NCBI GenBank assembly: GCA_025617745.1
Contig: CM046870.1
Span: 9,786,410-9,850,409, forward strand
Origin: Heliocidaris erythrogramma
Lineage: Eukaryota > Echinodermata > Echinoidea > Camarodonta > Echinometridae
DNA length: 64,000 nt
Direction of reading: 5' to 3'
Shown here: positions 10,270 to 20,759 of the stretch, piece after piece
How the letters are laid out: every line of letters begins with the position of its first letter
Numbering within the stretch: position 1 is the first letter of the stretch
The notes under the pieces: generated by a model
What the model was told of the DNA's origin: nothing
The model's database searches: none
Seen by the model: the letters and a program-made list of their open reading frames with translations, nothing else
Translations under genes and position numbers: made by a program

Positions 10270-10678
10270 AATATATAGGGTGAGACAAAAGGAGGCTAAA
10301 CCTCTGGAGTAAAGGCTACACCGAGGGCGTCTAGCCATGTCATAGTGCATGTGCAATAAATATACATTAATGCATCGGACACGGCACTTTGGTTCGTAAT
10401 CAATAAATGACGGGGCAGTGAGACCGATTCATCCAATTAATAACTCGGGATTACAGAACCGCAAATTACCCAGTGCAATCAGCAGCTCATTGTCTCATGT
10501 GTCTGAGAGCATTTTTAATCACCAGTCACGCGGGTCTGTTGGTTGGTGCATGGTCGGATAGTCAATAGATAATTTACATGTACCTGCTCCCGGAATGGGT
10601 TATTTACTTGACAGCTAGGCCATATAGGAGGTTCACATGAGGTTACAAATTATACTTGCGTTAGAGTCCTTGTTTTGT
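10270..10678. other. Repeat-free island, possible cis-regulatory element
   Basis: Mixed-composition, low-repeat sequence with homeodomain-type words: TTCGTAATCAATAAAT, CCAATTAATAACTCGGGATT (containing GGATTA) and TTTTTAATCACC. I see no coding frame. A conserved non-coding element is possible but cannot be shown from one genome. Confidence 0.2.
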
Positions 10679-10985
10679 TGTGGAGGTGTCGTGGTATAGC
10701 GGTTCATTCACTCGACTCTCAATCCAAGGGCTGAGGGTTCGAATCTCAGCCCGGCACTAGCGTCTTTTGGCAAGACATTAATCCACATTTGCCACTCTCC
10801 ACCCAGGTGTTAAATGGTGCGTTAATTACGGCTGCCGGAGCTAAAGCCAGAGTAATAATATCCAAACCCTTTGGAAGCACATGCATAGGGACGTTATATC
10901 ATAATGTGATATGCGCTATACAAGAACGGTTTATTATTATTATTATCATTACTACTACTACACTACTACTACTACTGCAAATCAC
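10679..10985 (+). mobile_element. tRNA-derived SINE with (ATT)n tail
   Basis: The head has a perfect pol III A box, TGGTATAGCGG (10692-10702), and a perfect B box, GGTTCGAATCT (10736-10746), spaced as in a tRNA. The body (ACTAGCGTC.TTTGGCAAGAC and CCACCCAGGTGTTAAATGG) is shared with the minus-strand copy at 14.15-14.51 kb. The 3' end GATATGCGCTATACAAGAACG runs into (ATT)n/(ACT)n. It is a SINE and not a tRNA gene: the acceptor arms do not pair and the element continues ~230 bp past the tRNA-like part. Confidence 0.85.
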
Positions 10986-11186
10986 TCACAAAAAAAATCT
11001 ATTCCAAACAATTTCATTTCACTTTCAGATATACTATATGAAATGATTATAATTGAACATGTGCTCCTAATCACTCAGCGAACAAATCTCTCTGAAAGGG
11101 AAGTTTTGAGGTAAAGTTCCAAGAAAGGAATTGAGATGTTGCTTTGGGATACTGCTTTAAATGAACGCTTTATTTCTTTCAAAAAT

Positions 11187-11446
11187 CCAGGGGTGGTATT
11201 CTCAAAACTGCTGTTGCTTTTATCTGCAGTATTTCTATGTTAATTCTCATAACAAATCAAAATTAGGACAAGTCACTGGTTAATATCTGCGCACAGCTAT
11301 CTGCATTCGCGTAAAGTTGGAAGAGGCATCTGCGCAAGGCACCGATGATAAGGGTTTTACTACGCACAATTTCAATTTGTTATGACAATTAACCTCAAAA
11401 TACTCTGACATAAAAGTTGCCACAATTTTCAGAATACCACCCCAGG
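11187..11446. mobile_element. Palindromic MITE with GGGGTGGTATTCT ends
   Basis: The left end CAGGGGTGGTATTCTCAAAA and the right end, whose reverse complement is CCTGGGGTGGTATTCTGAAA, are long terminal inverted repeats. An inner pair (TTAATTCTCATAACAAAT on the left, ATTTGTTATGACAATTAA on the right) shows that most of the element is one imperfect palindrome. It has no frame and is a fold-back MITE whose superfamily I cannot fix. Confidence 0.7.
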
Positions 11447-11604
11447 TATGGAAACTGATATCATCCATAACAAACTGTCTTCTGATGTTTCACTAACACG
11501 ATTGCAAAGGCTTTCGTAAAATCAACTTAAAGCAATATCAATACCCTTATCCATAACCAATTCTGAAAGAATCTCTTGACAAGTAAAAACAAATGTGTAT
11601 GTAC

Positions 11605-11855
11605 TTAACCCCTTCCATGCCGTGGGCGGCAAATCCCGCCCAAATATGTGAGTGTTGAACATTTTGTTTAGGCTCAGAATGGCTTGAAAATTCTTTCTCA
11701 TACAGAAACCTATGCCTCCAATATATTGTTTATTCCTATGCAATAAATCTTTGCCCAGTTTGGTCAGGAAAAAAACTCATTGAAAGTTGATATTCAACTC
11801 TTGAAAGTTAATTTTTGACAATTGCTAAAAAATATGGTGGCATGGAAGGGGTTAA
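11605..11855. mobile_element. piggyBac-like MITE, perfect TIR
   Basis: TTAACCCCTTCCATGCC opens the element and GGCATGGAAGGGGTTAA closes it. This is a perfect 13-bp inverted repeat beginning CCC, inside duplicated TTAA targets, exactly the piggyBac end structure. The ~240-bp AT-rich interior encodes nothing. Intact ends suggest it is younger than the ~80-bp family D elements. Confidence 0.75.
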
Positions 11856-11879
11856 GGAATACCAGAAGTGGGTTAAAAG

Positions 11880-11940
11880 TGATTTTTTTTTTGGGGGGGG
11901 GAGGAGGCATGGGTCGATTCTGAGCCTCCCCCCCAAGTCT
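11880..11940. repeat. T-run/G-run low-complexity patch
   Basis: Poly-T followed by poly-G with a poly-C run ~35 bp later, forming a small GC-homopolymer inverted pair. Confidence 0.6.
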
Positions 11941-12085
11941 GCCAATGAATATACTTTGTCTTATTAAGCTCAGAAGTGTGAAGAGTTCAGAGAACATATT
12001 AAGTGGCACGCATCATGATCCTGAACTTGATGTGCATCTTTGACATTTCACAGATAATGGAAAATAGGTATTAGAGACATAGAAC

Positions 12086-12143
12086 GAGTGAGAGAGAGAA
12101 CGAGCGAGAGTGAGAGAGAGAGAGAGAGAGAACGAACAAGTGA

Positions 12144-12183
<40 letters not shown>

Positions 12184-12194
12184 GAGAGAGAGAG

Positions 12195-12226
<32 letters not shown>
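12086..12226. repeat. (AG)n array with GAAC interruptions
   Basis: A long, quite pure GA dinucleotide array with regularly spaced TG and CG interruptions. Confidence 0.9.
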
Positions 12227-12228
<2 letters not shown>

Positions 12229-12344
12229 TATTACAAAGCAAATACTATCCAATGTGCCTCAGAAAAACAATAAAATGCACAATTACAGGTTGAAAATAAG
12301 AGATATTGCCTTTATATCTATGCCCTATATCCTTGAACTCTCAT

Positions 12345-12847
12345 GGAGATAGAGAAGGTGTGGGGGGGGGGGGGGGGGGGGAGGGGGAGGGGGAGGAGGC
12401 AAAAAGGAAACATGGACAGACATACTGTAGATAGAAACAGGAAAGACAGATACATGTATGCACACAAAATAACATGACCTATTTACGCCCTCTTTAGTCG
12501 GAAGTTTTATGAAGAGGGAGAAGGAGAGAGGGAGAGCAGGGGGGGGGGGGGGGGGGGTTGATAGAGGAGAGTGAAAGAGAGAAAAAGAGAGGCAGGCAGA
12601 CAAAAAGAGGGAGAGGGGATAAGGAGAGAGATACACATAGATCTCAGATAGAGGAATAGGGGAAAAGAGATATAAAGCGAGAGAGATAAATAGGGGGAGA
12701 ATGAGAAAGATGAAGAGACAGAACTGACAGAAGGAGGAAGAGAGAAGGGCTGACAGAAAGAGAAAGAAAGAAATAAAGACCTCAGATAGTGAGACAAGGA
12801 GAGAGAGAGAGAGAGAGAGAGATAGATAGAGATAGAGAGAGATAGAT

Positions 12848-12880
<33 letters not shown>

Positions 12881-12885
12881 AAGAG
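12345..12885. repeat. Compound poly-G / (AG)n / (GATA)n tract
   Basis: Two poly-G runs (about 12361-12380 and 12540-12557) sit in a 500-bp purine-dominated block that ends in mixed GAGA and GATA units. Minus-strand frames are Ser/Leu/Pro low-complexity shadows. Confidence 0.85.
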
Positions 12886-13397
12886 ACTGATATTGATCAG
12901 GAAACTGTATTTGATTCTCCATGATGTAAAAAGCTCTCACTGAAATCATGCATGAAATGATTGGGCAAAGATGCAAGAGTTATAAACGCACGTCTTTATA
13001 ACCTTTCCTTCCTAACAATTCACGCCCTTTTAAACGCAGAGCTTCCAAATACTGCCTTTTTTCATGCCCTTTTGATTTCCAAACTCACATCTGCACGTAC
13101 ATCAATAATATAAAAAAACATTTTATTGAACAGTTAAATGTGCTGGTCCAAAAAAACCTATGGTTATTTATTTGGTCCCATGAAAGAGGTAGAGAAAAAA
13201 GTAAAATATCATATTTGTGAGCTATTTCACTTTTCCTGCTTCTCATACTGACGGAGGTTGAAGAGGGCACGAAATATAACAAAATATTGCCTATACGATA
13301 TTTAAAACTATTAACATTTATCACTTTAGTGAATATCATACAAATCTATTCTAGTTTTATGACCGAATATGTCTCCGGATGTTTCTTAAAAGTCTTA
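12886..13397. other. Unique stretch, no gene seen
   Basis: AT-rich sequence without recognised features. Confidence 0.45.
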
Positions 13398-13470
13398 TTA
13401 ACCCAAAGACTACGGGAACCGGGTGGCTCCTGTATTAAAGAGTTAGAGAATTTAGTAGTCAACGGGTTAA
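13398..13470 (+). mobile_element. Family D TTAA MITE, copy 3
   Basis: TTAACCCAAAGACTACGGGA to GTAGTCAACGGGTTAA, with the family interior CCGGGTGGCTCCTGTATTAA. It lacks about 8 bp of the interior (CCTATGAG) present in the other copies. Confidence 0.75.
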
Positions 13471-13494
13471 CACATATATATTTCCTATTTAGCT

Positions 13495-13570
13495 GGAACA
13501 GGGTTATGAACCCTTGACCCTCCTGTGCCTGAAGCCTCACATGCAAGCAGCTGAACCAACTGCATGAATA
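13495..13570 (-). mobile_element. Degenerate tRNA-like SINE head
   Basis: On the minus strand TGGTTCAGCTG is a perfect A box, and GGTTCATAACC about 45 bp downstream matches most of the B box. No cloverleaf can form cleanly. It is either a SINE head or a decayed tRNA pseudogene. Confidence 0.4.
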
Positions 13571-13678
13571 ATAAAGTGCACGAATCATTAGGTGAGTCAT
13601 AATGAAGCATTCCCTTTCTCGAGATTAGCAGACGACTCTCGTGCAATAATGCTCTCTCTGTTTCCCCGGCCCCCACAA

Positions 13679-15520
13679 CCATTCATGTGCTACGTCGTCG
13701 GCATCTAACTGATCACATTTTATTGTTGACTATTAAATGTGGATTGGTTGATTGGATATCATTATGGTTTTCATGCTATCTCTCTCTCTCTCTCTCTTAC
13801 CCATCTCTCTTTCTCTTCCTATCTCTCCCTTCCAACATTCATGTGCTCTGTCGGCATACTAAAGCGATCACATTCCATCATTGAATATTAAATGTACATT
13901 GGTTGATTGGTTATCATTATGGCATTTTTGTTCTTCCCTTCCCCGCCCCTCCCTTCGTCTGTATCCTCTTTCTCTTTCCACCTCTCTCTCTCTCTCTCTC
14001 TTCCACTAATCCCCCATACATGTTCCCCATCGGAATCTAAACGATCACATTCCATCACTGAACATCAGCTATGAATCAGAAGATCATTATGGCATTCTTG
14101 TTCTTTCCTCCCTCTCCCTGCCCCCCTCTCTCTCTCTCGCTTTATAATAATAATAATAATAATATTCCGCTTTTTATATAGCGCCTAATACATCAATAGT
14201 TGTGTTTCTAAGCGCTTTACAGATATATTATTACCCCGGTCATCGGATTCTGACATGCCCGCACACAATGTGTGCACTTTATCCGCTCCCTGGGGAGTAT
14301 TCCAGCAAGAGCAGTACAGTGACGCTCAAATTGCTAAACAAACGACATTAACTTTCGCATCCTACCGGGTACCCATTTAACACCTGGGTGGAGAGTGGCA
14401 AATGTAGATTAACGTCTTGCCAAAGGACGCTAGTGCTGCGGTGGGATTCGAACCCCGGACCTCGTGGTTCACAGTCCGGGGACTTATCCACTGATCCACA
14501 ACACCTCTACCTTTCTCTCTTTCCCTCTCTCATTTTCTCTCCCTCCCCCCTCCCTCTTATATAAAATTGGTTCACTAGCTATCATTATGGTGTTCATCCT
14601 CTTTCCCCCTCTCTCTACCTGTCTCTCCCCTTCCCTTTCACATAAATTAGTATAAAATAGCATAAAGTAGCATATACATTAATAGCATAAAATTAATACA
14701 TGAACCAAAAACAAGTAATCTAGAATGAATTGTACTACTCCCATGCAATTAGATTCCCTCTGCCCCCCCCCCCCCCCCCACCCCCACAACTATTCATTGT
14801 GTTATGTTGGCATCTAACCCATTACATTATATTGTTGAATATTACATGTGGATTGTTTGAATGGATATCATTATGATATATTTGTTCTTCCCTCCTCCCT
14901 TCCTATCTATCTTTCCCTCTCCGCCTTCTCTACCCCTGTCTCTCTTCCTCTCTACCCCTGTCTCTCTTCCTCTCTCTCCCTTTTCCTCATCCCATACATT
15001 CATGTGCTGTATCTGCAATTATGTGATCACATTCTATCGTTGAATATTAAATGCGGATCGGTTGATTGGATATCATTATGCCGTTTGTCTTCTCCCCTTC
15101 CCCTCTCTCTATCCCCATCTCTCTCTTCCTTTCCCTCCCTCCCTCCCCCTCATCCCCCATTCATGGGCTGTCGGCATCTAAGAGATCACAATCTATCATT
15201 GAATATTAACTGTGAATCAATTGATCATTATGGCATTCTTGGTCTTCGTTCCATCACCCCCCCCCCTCCTCTCTCTCTCTCTCCCATCTCCCTCTCTCAT
15301 CCCCTCTCTCTCTCCCTGCCACCTATCTGATATAAATATGAAATTAGTTAATTGGTCATAATTATGGTTTTCTTCTACTTCCCCTTCCTCTCTCTCCCTC
15401 TCTCATTCCTCTTTGCCTCTCTTTACAATATCTTTCATTCTCTCTCCCGTCACTTACCCTCTCATATAAAATAGCCTAAAATTTAAACATGCACCAAACA
15501 ATAAATTCTATGACAACTGC
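13679..15520. repeat. Higher-order tandem repeat, ~160-bp monomers
   Basis: Eight related monomers, each with a CATTCATGTGCT..CGGCATCTAA..GATCACATT..TTGAATATTAAATGTGGATTGGTTGATTGG..ATCATTATGG core and a polypyrimidine spacer, start near 13679, 13838, 14017, 14566, 14789, 14996, 15159 and 15327. Monomers 1-4 correspond in order to 5-8, including the GC-rich approach to monomers 1 and 5 and the TATAAAATAGC-type end after monomers 4 and 8. This is a ~740-bp four-monomer block present twice. A SINE interrupts only the first block. Confidence 0.75.
14146..14510 (-). mobile_element. tRNA-derived SINE, near full length
   Basis: Reading the minus strand from 14510: a GTAGAGGTGTTGTGG head, a perfect B box GGTTCGAATCC (plus 14444-14454), the body ACTAGCGTCCTTTGGCAAG shared with the 10.68-kb SINE, then about 200 bp of extra body. 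It ends in GGCGCTATATAAAAAGCGG followed by (ATT)n at 14146-14163. The A-box region (TGGATAAGTCC) is imperfect. It lies between monomers 3 and 4 of the higher-order repeat. Confidence 0.85.
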
Positions 15521-16427
15521 CAATATTCCCCCCCCCCAAAAAAAAAAAAAAAAATATGTAGGTCTTTTACCCACTCCACATAACCCCAATCAGAAAGACA
15601 AAAATGTATTGAATTTCTGATAAAGACTACATCACTACCTCTACACGATAGAAAAAAACAATTTCATCTAATACGCCAACAACGGTTGAATAGAATAGAA
15701 AACACCCCCAAGATGATTATATTGGAATGTACTCATACAATTGATGATAAAATGACCTAGATATTGTCACTAAAGGAAGAATAAAAAAAGATATATTGCC
15801 CCACTCCAGTGGCCTTGGATAACTATTTTGCTAACAGGCAAATATCTCTCTCGGTGTACAACAAAATGTGATAAAACACCTGCCCCGAATTGGAAAACAT
15901 TGAGAGCCGACATCACTCTCCCGCGGTCCCTTACATCATGAACGACGATCAATTATCCCTTATGGGATGCAGGGGTGTGTCTATATCTACCATAGATAAC
16001 GTTTTTACTCACCTGTTGGTTTTTGATCAAAACGTCAAGAAGATGAGGTGGGAACGCATGTGGGAGATAAAAACAAAAGAGAAAAGACATGCACTGGTTA
16101 GTTTTTAGGATAAACATAACTCAAATTTATTTTCAGTTCTGTTTTTCAAAGATACCATCATCCCTATATAAAGCATTATTGGGCTTATTAACTCTATATC
16201 AAAGCCTTGTACTGATTCGGTAATGGTAAAAAATATATATAATTTCTTTTATTTTAGATGAGAAATAGCAAGTTAGTAGCAATCCTCAGACGCCAAAATT
16301 TTATTATCCATAAATAGAATATTAAAAGAAATAAGAGGCAAAAAAAATTGTATTTTTGTGTCTTAGCAATAATTCAAGGACAACTCTCACTGGAATAGCA
16401 CCCCGGACAGTAGGAAATAGCCTACAG
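15521..16427. other. Unique stretch with C-run/A-run
   Basis: A poly-C followed by poly-A junction lies at 15529-15554. A GC-richer patch at 15880-16020 contains a consensus-like minus-strand donor (CAG|GTGAGT near 16013), but no convincing exon frame precedes it. Confidence 0.4.
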
Positions 16428-16660
16428 GATAATAGTCCACAAGGTAATAGTATACACGGTACTAGTCCACAGGGCAACAGTACACAGGGTAATAGTCAAC
16501 AGGGTAATAGTACACAGGGTAATAGTATACAGGATAATAGTATACAGGATAATAGTATACAGGGTAATAGTATACAGGGTAATAGTACACAGGGTAATAG
16601 TACACAGGGTAATAGTACACAGGGTAATAGTATACAGGGTAATAGTCCACAGCTATGCTT
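16428..16660. repeat. 15-bp minisatellite, about 15 units
   Basis: Units of the form CAGGGTAATAGTAYA follow one another with few changes (GGTAATAGTACA, GATAATAGTATA and CCACAAGG variants at the edges). Because 15 is a multiple of three and the unit lacks stops in some frames, a 105-codon plus-strand frame (16356-16673, repeating G-N-S-T-Q) and a 62-codon minus-strand frame (repeating Y-Y-P-V) stay open. Nothing else supports translation. Confidence 0.9.
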
Positions 16661-17010
16661 TATTTTAGTTTAAGTGGGACCAATCACCTAAAGAATATAC
16701 GTGTAGAAAGAGTATGTATAAAATCAACAAAAAAAATGAGCACAACATTCTATTGGTGAAGGGTTAATGAGTATGAAGAAAAACAAGGATTAAATTAGAA
16801 CGAGGGTATAGGTATGACAGGTAGTCTACTCGCAAGGCTTATATTTTAATTGAGAGAGTATTTAAACTTGGGATTCCTCTCTGTAGATTGAATATTTGAA
16901 GCTGGTATACTGACATGGAATCCAAAACATTTAAAGCAAAATATGTTTGGTAACCAATCCCCTTTAATGCAAATGCAGCCTATGTTGTATCACATATTCA
17001 TGCCTATCAT

Positions 17011-17081
17011 GTGTTGAGAGCCAGAAGGGCTTTGATTCTGTGTTAAATTATATGAGTTAACGCCCTTCTGGCTCCAAAAAG
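17011..17081 (+). repeat. Hairpin family C, copy at 17.0 kb
   Basis: Left arm GTTGAGAGCCAGAAGGGC, loop TGTGTTAAATTATAT, right arm GAGTTAACGCCCTTCTGGCT. The loop orientation is 'forward' (TGTGTTAAATGATAT sense). Confidence 0.8.
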
Positions 17082-17214
17082 ACGACATGCTCTGTACTTT
17101 AAACACTCACACCAATGACATGGAGATTAAAAAAATGTGCAACTGGCACTGACATTGGGCCACCGACCTTACACTCTAATTAGATTAATTATGCATAGAG
17201 AGAGTAATATTTAA

Positions 17215-17635
17215 TAGAACCACGGTCGGGGACTTGTACGGATTTAAAAACTATAGTGGCATGCGTCTAAATTGGCAATAATGCAGTAATGGGGGACACA
17301 TCACGGAAAGCTTTACATACAAATAGTGCTTCTCTCGTCTCATTATTTCAAGCATCGATCACGGTTTTATTTGCTCACATTCTAACCCATTCCTGGCTAA
17401 TTGTTCGCCCAGCTCCGCCTTCAACGACCCCACTTTAAAAAAAAGAAAATGCCCTTCATGCTGGAGAACATCGCGGCAAGCGGCGCAGCTGCCAAATGCT
17501 CCCCCGAAATTCGTCTATTGCACACCAGACTCCAATTACCCTTAATTGGCTCTATGTGATCATGGGGGAGGAAATAAACACAAAATCTGGAGGCTTTTTG
17601 TCAATTACGCTCGTTGCATCACCTTTTATTGCCAC
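17215..17635. other. GC-richer unique island, possible conserved element
   Basis: About 400 bp without simple repeats, with balanced composition and CpG (AACATCGCGGCAAGCGGCGC). It holds paired TAATTG/CAATTA words (CTGGCTAATTGTTCGCCC and CAATTACCCTTAATTGGCTC) and TTTTATTGCC. A short frame starts at the ATG near 17453 but is not convincing. I regard it as the most regulatory-looking island here; conservation data would decide. Confidence 0.25.
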
Positions 17636-17858
17636 ACTATCTCTCACCTTTTTTTCCCCCCTCTCTCTCCATAGCTGTATCTGTGTGTCTGTATGAGTTT
17701 CTCTCTGTCTTTCTCTCTCTGTCTCTCTCTCTCCATACCATTCTATATATCTTTATCAGTTTTCTCATTCTCATGCTACCTTCTTTATGTTCCACTTTCT
17801 TCTGATCTTCTATCTCCCTCTATTCTCTTTCTCTGCTCTCTCCCTGTGTCTCTCTTTG

Positions 17859-17889
<31 letters not shown>

Positions 17890-18012
17890 ATACCATTCTA
17901 TATATCTTTATCACATTTTTCTCAATCTCACGCTACCTTCTTTATGTTCCACTTTCTTCTGATCTTCCATCTCCCTCTATTCTCTCTCTCTCTCTCTCTC
18001 TCCCTTTCTCCC
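17636..18012. repeat. (CT)n with a 155-bp tandem duplication
   Basis: ATACCATTCTATATATCTTT starts at 17735 and 17890, and both copies continue through GCTACCTTCTTTATGTTCCA and TTCTGATCTTC.ATCTCCCT. The 155-bp unit is embedded in polypyrimidine sequence and the copies are highly similar, implying a recent duplication. Confidence 0.85.
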
Positions 18013-18183
18013 TATCACTTTCTGATTGTGTGGGTGTCTAGATTCATGTGGTTTAATCACCACTAACACCTTAAATCCATGGCATCTTGATAGTATAATT
18101 TGTAAGTCTATGTGTGGGGGATTTCTATCTTCTTTTGATATGAACTCATTTCTCATTTCTATTTACCAGTGTAGTTGGTCTAT

Positions 18184-18203
18184 CTTACTCTCTCTTTCTC
18201 CCT

Positions 18204-18238
<35 letters not shown>

Positions 18239-18512
18239 TCTTGTTCCTCTCCACCTTTTCTCTCCCTCAATGTTCAAACTATCTCTCCATCACTATTTTT
18301 CATTTTCCTCTCACCTTTTATCCTTTCTCTTTTCAATATCCTTTTACATATTTATGTTTCTTTCTCACTCTCCTATCACCCTCTCCATCTCTCTTTCTTC
18401 TTTTCATCCATTTCTCCCTCATCTTTCCCTCAATTTTCCATTCTCTCTCCCTTTTCATCATTAAACCCCCTCTCTCTCCCTTTCTCTCTATCTCTCTCTT
18501 TAGCTATCTGTC
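18184..18512. repeat. (CT)n-rich polypyrimidine tract
   Basis: Interrupted CT and TTC repeats. The long Ser/Leu/Phe frames crossing it are artefacts. Confidence 0.8.
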
Positions 18513-20102
18513 TGCAAAGTGTTTAGTTTCCATCTCCATTTAGTTTTCTCCTTTATCCATCTGTTCTCAAGAAAATAGTGCAATAAATTAACATTTCTAT
18601 ATGATTCTATATGATTCTATTTGATCAAGTGTATGATTCTATTTTTCTTTCTTTCCCCCCAACCATCTTCCAAATGTACGTCTATATATTCCTTGTACAT
18701 ATTGCCTATCCATCTCTTTTATTCAATCACTCAATCATTTGTCTTTTCATCTGTCCTTCTGTCTCTTCCTTCTTTATGCAATTTTTTTTAATTCTCCCTT
18801 CTCTTTCTGTTAATTTCTTTTTCTCCTTCCTACAAAAAGATCTAAGATCTAATTCCTTTTCAATCTGTAAATCTCTCCTGTCTGAACACCCCCTCTTTTA
18901 TTTTTTTCTTCAGATATTTCTAATTGTTTTTTTTTTTCTTCAAAAATAAAGTTTCTTATTTGCTATCTCGTTTTTCTCCTTCTCTTTCTCTCTCTTCCTC
19001 AAAGCCCCAAGAAAAACACTCTATTTGCCAGTATCCAATTACAAAACACTATCATTAAATATTCTGGTAACTAAGCTGAGAAAAAAAAACTCCTTGAGAG
19101 GGACATGATCCGCCATTTCCGTACAGTTCTTTATTACCGACAAAAGCTTTGCCGGGAGAGAGAGAGACACCTCCTGATATTTCAGCTGCATGTAACACAT
19201 TGTCCACCAGGAGATATTACAACTCGAAAAACATCCCTCGATGTCTGTGGTAAGCTTTGCCTACATAATCAATTCAGACATCGGATAAATCTAACAAAAC
19301 TAGAACACGGCACGTAATACACATATCAAAGACAATCTTTATCTCATCAATAAAACTATCATGAACTGTAGCAAATCCTTGAGGATTTTTGTTTCCTGTG
19401 CTCTATCGTGAGGTGTATGACCCCAGGCTTACAGGCAATGGAGATGTTTGTCAAAAGAAATGAAAAAATAACATGAGCAAATTTTTTTTTTTCCAGGAGA
19501 CTGTCTACGGCGTCTAACTCACCGACATCCATACATATGGAATGTTCTACACAACACACAACAGGACCATTTAATGTTACTCTCAGTCTGCATGCGAGCC
19601 GCGGGCATAACCTCTTTTCGTTCCTCCGTCTCTTTTCTTTCTCCGAATCGCCAACTGCTTGCAAATTGGCAGCACGATACGGTGCTCGGAGATGGAGCAC
19701 CTTGCATTATGGAGTTTGCTGGGGTTTCGGGTGATAAGCCTACTCTCCGTTTTGGTGACCACATAATTATTGATGGCTGGGACTAAAGGGAAAAAAATTG
19801 AGTAGATATATATAGGGATCAACAACCTGTAAAGCTAACCAGCATTCTACTTCAGGTCGACTTTCCTGAACTATATGTAGTTATGAGTGGAGGGAAGCGA
19901 GCTAAATGAAATAGAACATACGTGGAATTCAATATATGGGACGCCTGAGGCTCTCATCAATTCAAGACATACATGTAGACTCGTGGTGGAACAACAGTAA
20001 TTTCCAAGGCTCATTCTTTGATTCTATTCATAATGCAGCAATGGTTCATGTTACTTCAGTGTGAATGGATAAAGGTTGATATCTGGGAGAAGATATCGTC
20101 TT
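18513..20102. other. Unique stretch, partly pyrimidine-rich
   Basis: Pyrimidine-rich to about 19000, then ordinary sequence. A low-repeat patch at 19560-19780 (for example AGCACGATACGGTGCTCGGA) and a minus-strand GTGAGT near 19516-19521 were examined, but no exon could be supported. Confidence 0.4.
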
Positions 20103-20163
20103 GTGACAGCCAAAAGGGCATTAACTTGCATATTTCAAAGAGATAATGCCCTTCTGGCTCTCA
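20103..20163 (-). repeat. Hairpin family C, copy at 20.1 kb
   Basis: Arms ACAGCCAAAAGGGCATTAAC and ATAATGCCCTTCTGGCTCTC. The loop resembles the reverse orientation (CATAT..TTTAACACAGAG sense). Confidence 0.7.
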
Positions 20164-20206
20164 ATATATCAGAAATGCAGCGTAAGCTCCTTGACACATG
20201 TCTTTT

Positions 20207-20275
20207 CAGAGGCAGGAGGGTGTTAATGCATACCTTTTTTTAATAACACAGATAATAACAGCCTTTTGGCTCTCA
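20207..20275 (-). repeat. Hairpin family C, diverged copy at 20.2 kb
   Basis: Arms AGAGGCAGGAGGGTGTTAAT and AATAACAGCCTTTTGGCTCT lie only ~45 bp from the previous copy and in the same orientation. Confidence 0.55.
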
Positions 20276-20518
20276 AGATGATATATTAGAGAACCTACAT
20301 GTCACACAGAGTTCCTATCTGAAGGACTAATGAACTAATACGTTATCAAGAATAAAAACTTGCTATGAGAAATAGCAAGGAAGAGTACCTTGTATTGCTT
20401 CATGCTAAAATATGAATCTTTGTAATGGGACAAAATATTCCTGATTTCTTTGTAACACACAATGACAAATGAACAAGATGTACAACAATCACAACAACTG
20501 TTAAGAAATCAACTTAAC

Positions 20519-20759
20519 GCAATAGACCTGTTCACAAAGTTATTCAAATTTACGGATGTTTCTTTCCTGGGGACCTAGTAACGAGGTATTCCATTAACCT
20601 ATTATTGATGAATGAACTACAATACTTGGAATCCAGTTTGCATACATTACTTGTTGCTATATCTGACTAGCCTCTGACAAGCTTTCAGGTTGTCACGAAC
20701 AACCATTGTTTTAAAAGTATGCATAAAATTTTAAATATATTTGTGAACAGGTCTATTGC
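20519..20759. mobile_element. MITE with perfect 20-bp TIRs
   Basis: GCAATAGACCTGTTCACAAA opens the element, and its exact reverse complement TTTGTGAACAGGTCTATTGC closes it 241 bp later. An inner inverted word pair around CAAGCTTTCAGGTTGTCACG suggests a partial fold-back. The family is unknown to me, and perfect ends argue for relative youth. Confidence 0.75.

Noticed and set aside
10681-10760. Functional tRNA gene
   Set aside because: A and B boxes are perfect, but acceptor and T arms do not pair, and the element continues into a SINE body and (ATT)n tail shared with 14.15-14.51 kb.
16356-16673. 105-codon frame with G-N-S-T-Q pentapeptide repeats as a structural protein
   Set aside because: The 15-bp minisatellite alone explains the open frame, the opposite strand is equally open, and no signal peptide or splice context is visible.
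19359-19825. Minus-strand exon ending at a GTGAGT donor near 19,520
   Set aside because: Frames in all phases lack protein-like character upstream of the donor and no acceptor was convincing.
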